6,476 bases of DNA from Actinomycetes bacterium (GTDB lineage: Bacteria > Actinomycetota > Actinomycetes > Actinomycetales > Cellulomonadaceae), in NCBI GenBank assembly GCA_023401045.1, contig JAEXEM010000441.1, forward strand, positions 1-6,476, in the 5' to 3' direction. Both the position numbers and the translations under genes were made by a program. Positions 5,161-6,476 of the stretch are shown one piece after another. The notes under the pieces were generated by a model. That model searched no databases. It was not told where the DNA came from and was given only the letters and a program-made list of their open reading frames with translations. Positions within the stretch are counted from its first letter, which is position 1. Every line of letters starts with the position of its first letter.

Positions 5161-6476
5161 GTGGCAGGGATCGACAACGAGCTGGACGGCGAGCAGCGCG
5201 TCGTCGACCGGTTGTACGGACGTCTCGACGAGCTGCGCGCCCAGGCGCGGGGCCGCCTCGCCGCGGTCCGTCGCGCCGGCCCCTCGGGCTCGCCGCAGAA
5301 CCGGTCCGAGCGCGACGCCTTCGCGACGCTGTACGAGGACCGCGTCGCCCAGCTCGAGGCCGTCGAGGACCGTCTCGCGTTCGGTCGGCTCGACCTCGAC
5401 GACGGCGAGCGCCGGTACATCGGCCGCATCGGCCTCACCGACGCCGAGCAGACCCCGATGCTCACCGACTGGCGCGCGCCGGCCGCCCAGTCCTTCTACC
5501 GCGCGACCGCGGCGCACCCCGAGGGCGTCGCACGGCGCCGCCACCTCGTCACCTCCGGCCGACGGGTCACCGGCCTCGAGGACGACGTGCTCGACGTCGC
5601 CGCCCTCGAGCGGGCCGGGATCGACCCGGGCTCCCTCACCGGCGTGTCGGGCGAGGGTGCGCTGCTCGCCGCTCTCGGCGCGGCCCGCACCGGCCGGATG
5701 GGCGACATCGTCGCCACCATCCAGGCCGAGCAGGACGCCGTCATCCGCTCCGAGCTCGCCGGCGCCCTCGTCGTCCAGGGCGGGCCCGGCACCGGCAAGA
5801 CCGCGGTCGCGCTGCACCGTGCCGCCTACCTGCTCTACGCCCACCGGCGCCTGCTCGAGCGCTCCGGGGTGCTCCTCGTCGGGCCGTCGCGCACGTTCCT
5901 GCGCTACATCGACCAGGTCCTGCCCTCGCTCGGCGAGACCGGCGTCGTCACCGCGACGACCGCGGAGCTGGTGCCGGGGGTCGTCGCGGACGGCACGGAG
6001 CCCGACGAGGTCGCCGAGATCAAGGGGCGCGCCGTCATGGCGGAGGTCGTCGCGCGCGCCGTGCGGCAGCGCCAGCGCGTCCCGGCCCGGGCCACGCAGG
6101 TGCGGATCGACGGCCGGACCGTCGTCGTCCGCCCGCAGGACGTCGCCTCGGCCATCGCGCGCGCACGCCGGCTGCACCGGCCGCACAACCTCGCGCGCGT
6201 GTCGTTCGTGCGCGACATGCTCGGCCGCCTCGCCGATCAGTACGTCGCCCAGCTCGGTGGCGAGATCGCACCCGAGGACCGCACGGAGATCGTCGAGGAC
6301 CTGCGCACGACGCGTGAGATCCGCATCGCGCTCAACCTCGCGTGGATGCCGCTGACCCCGCAGGGCCTGCTCGCGGACCTGTGGTCGAAGCCGCACCGCC
6401 TCGAGGCCGCCGCGCCCGAGCTCACGGCGCGCGAGCGGGCGCTGCTCGCCCGGGCGGCCGACGCGCCGTGGACGCC
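5161..6476 (+). CDS. helD: HelD/HelR-like RNA polymerase-associated ATPase (N-terminal part)
   Basis: 438 codons are open to the window edge without a stop; family members are about 700-770 residues, so roughly the N-terminal 60% is present. HelD proteins are UvrD/Rep-like SF1 ATPases that push into the channels of RNA polymerase and release it from stalled DNA complexes. In actinobacteria the HelR branch can displace rifamycin from the enzyme. Visible features: a charged N-terminal helical region (about 5-80) corresponding to the antiparallel coiled coil that enters the secondary channel; RYIGRIGLTD (85-94); the HelD-characteristic DWRAPAAQSFYRAT (103-116); a Q-motif-like TIQAEQDAVIR (186-196); Walker A GGPGTGKT (207-214, K213); and LLVGPSRTFLRYIDQVLPSLG (238-258), typical of the family after the first ATPase motif. 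Walker B and later helicase motifs lie beyond the window. The start is GTG at 5161-5163, from the ribosome site at 5144-5154 and the onset of coding character. It is divergent from the signalling operon. Whether it belongs to the rifamycin-resistance branch cannot be told from this part. Confidence 0.93.
   Translation, partial: MAGIDNELDGEQRVVDRLYGRLDELRAQARGRLAAVRRAGPSGSPQNRSERDAFATLYEDRVAQLEAVEDRLAFGRLDLDDGERRYIGRIGLTDAEQTPMLTDWRAPAAQSFYRATAAHPEGVARRRHLVTSGRRVTGLEDDVLDVAALERAGIDPGSLTGVSGEGALLAALGAARTGRMGDIVATIQAEQDAVIRSELAGALVVQGGPGTGKTAVALHRAAYLLYAHRRLLERSGVLLVGPSRTFLRYIDQVLPSLGETGVVTATTAELVPGVVADGTEPDEVAEIKGRAVMAEVVARAVRQRQRVPARATQVRIDGRTVVVRPQDVASAIARARRLHRPHNLARVSFVRDMLGRLADQYVAQLGGEIAPEDRTEIVEDLRTTREIRIALNLAWMPLTPQGLLADLWSKPHRLEAAAPELTARERALLARAADAPWT

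Noticed and set aside
5005..6396. A 463-codon open frame on the minus strand opposite the HelD-like gene, and a long plus-strand frame at 5025-6317
   Set aside because: Both translate to Arg/Ala/Gly/Pro-rich or His/Asp-rich sequence with no domain. They overlap a frame with clear HelD motifs and are GC-bias shadows.

Overview
The window comes from a high-GC Gram-positive bacterium. The strong G/C bias at third codon positions, frequent GTG starts, a PAC2-family protein of the actinobacterial type and a HelD-type RNA polymerase remodelling ATPase all point to Actinomycetota. A Cellulomonas-like member of Micrococcales is my guess from overall character, not from a database match. The DNA is almost fully coding and shows no mobile element, CRISPR array, rRNA or tRNA.

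Layout: (1) at 1-82, the last codons of a plus-strand gene, facing a near-perfect terminator hairpin (89-123) that it shares with the minus-strand gene beyond it. (2) At 157-360, minus strand, a 67-aa cold-shock protein. (3) At 361-643, a non-coding stretch that is probably its leader and control region, with two hairpins and a CRP-type palindrome. (4) At 644-1600, minus strand, a PAC2-family protein. (5) At 1677-4956, minus strand, a tightly coupled three-gene signalling operon. Its order is a receiver-PP2C (SpoIIE/RsbU-type) phosphatase, then a two-TM CHASE3-HAMP histidine kinase, then an Rcp1/CheY-like stand-alone receiver. The genes overlap by four bases at both junctions (GTGA, ATGA). (6) At 4957-5160, a divergent control region with two CACGTG palindromes, one inside a 12-bp perfect palindrome, and a strongly dyadic leader. 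(7) From 5161 to the window end, plus strand, the first 438 codons of a HelD/HelR-like ATPase.

Working model (inference): the membrane kinase senses an extracytoplasmic or membrane cue through CHASE3 and phosphorylates H303. It can pass phosphate to two receivers encoded on either side of it: the N-terminal receiver of the phosphatase, which would gate dephosphorylation of an unlinked STAS anti-sigma antagonist, and the small single-domain receiver, which has no output domain and may act as a phosphate sink, shuttle or protein-interaction switch. No anti-sigma factor, STAS protein or sigma factor is in the window, so the end target is not visible. All gene families here are known. The least explained parts are the branched kinase operon and the two structured non-coding regions.
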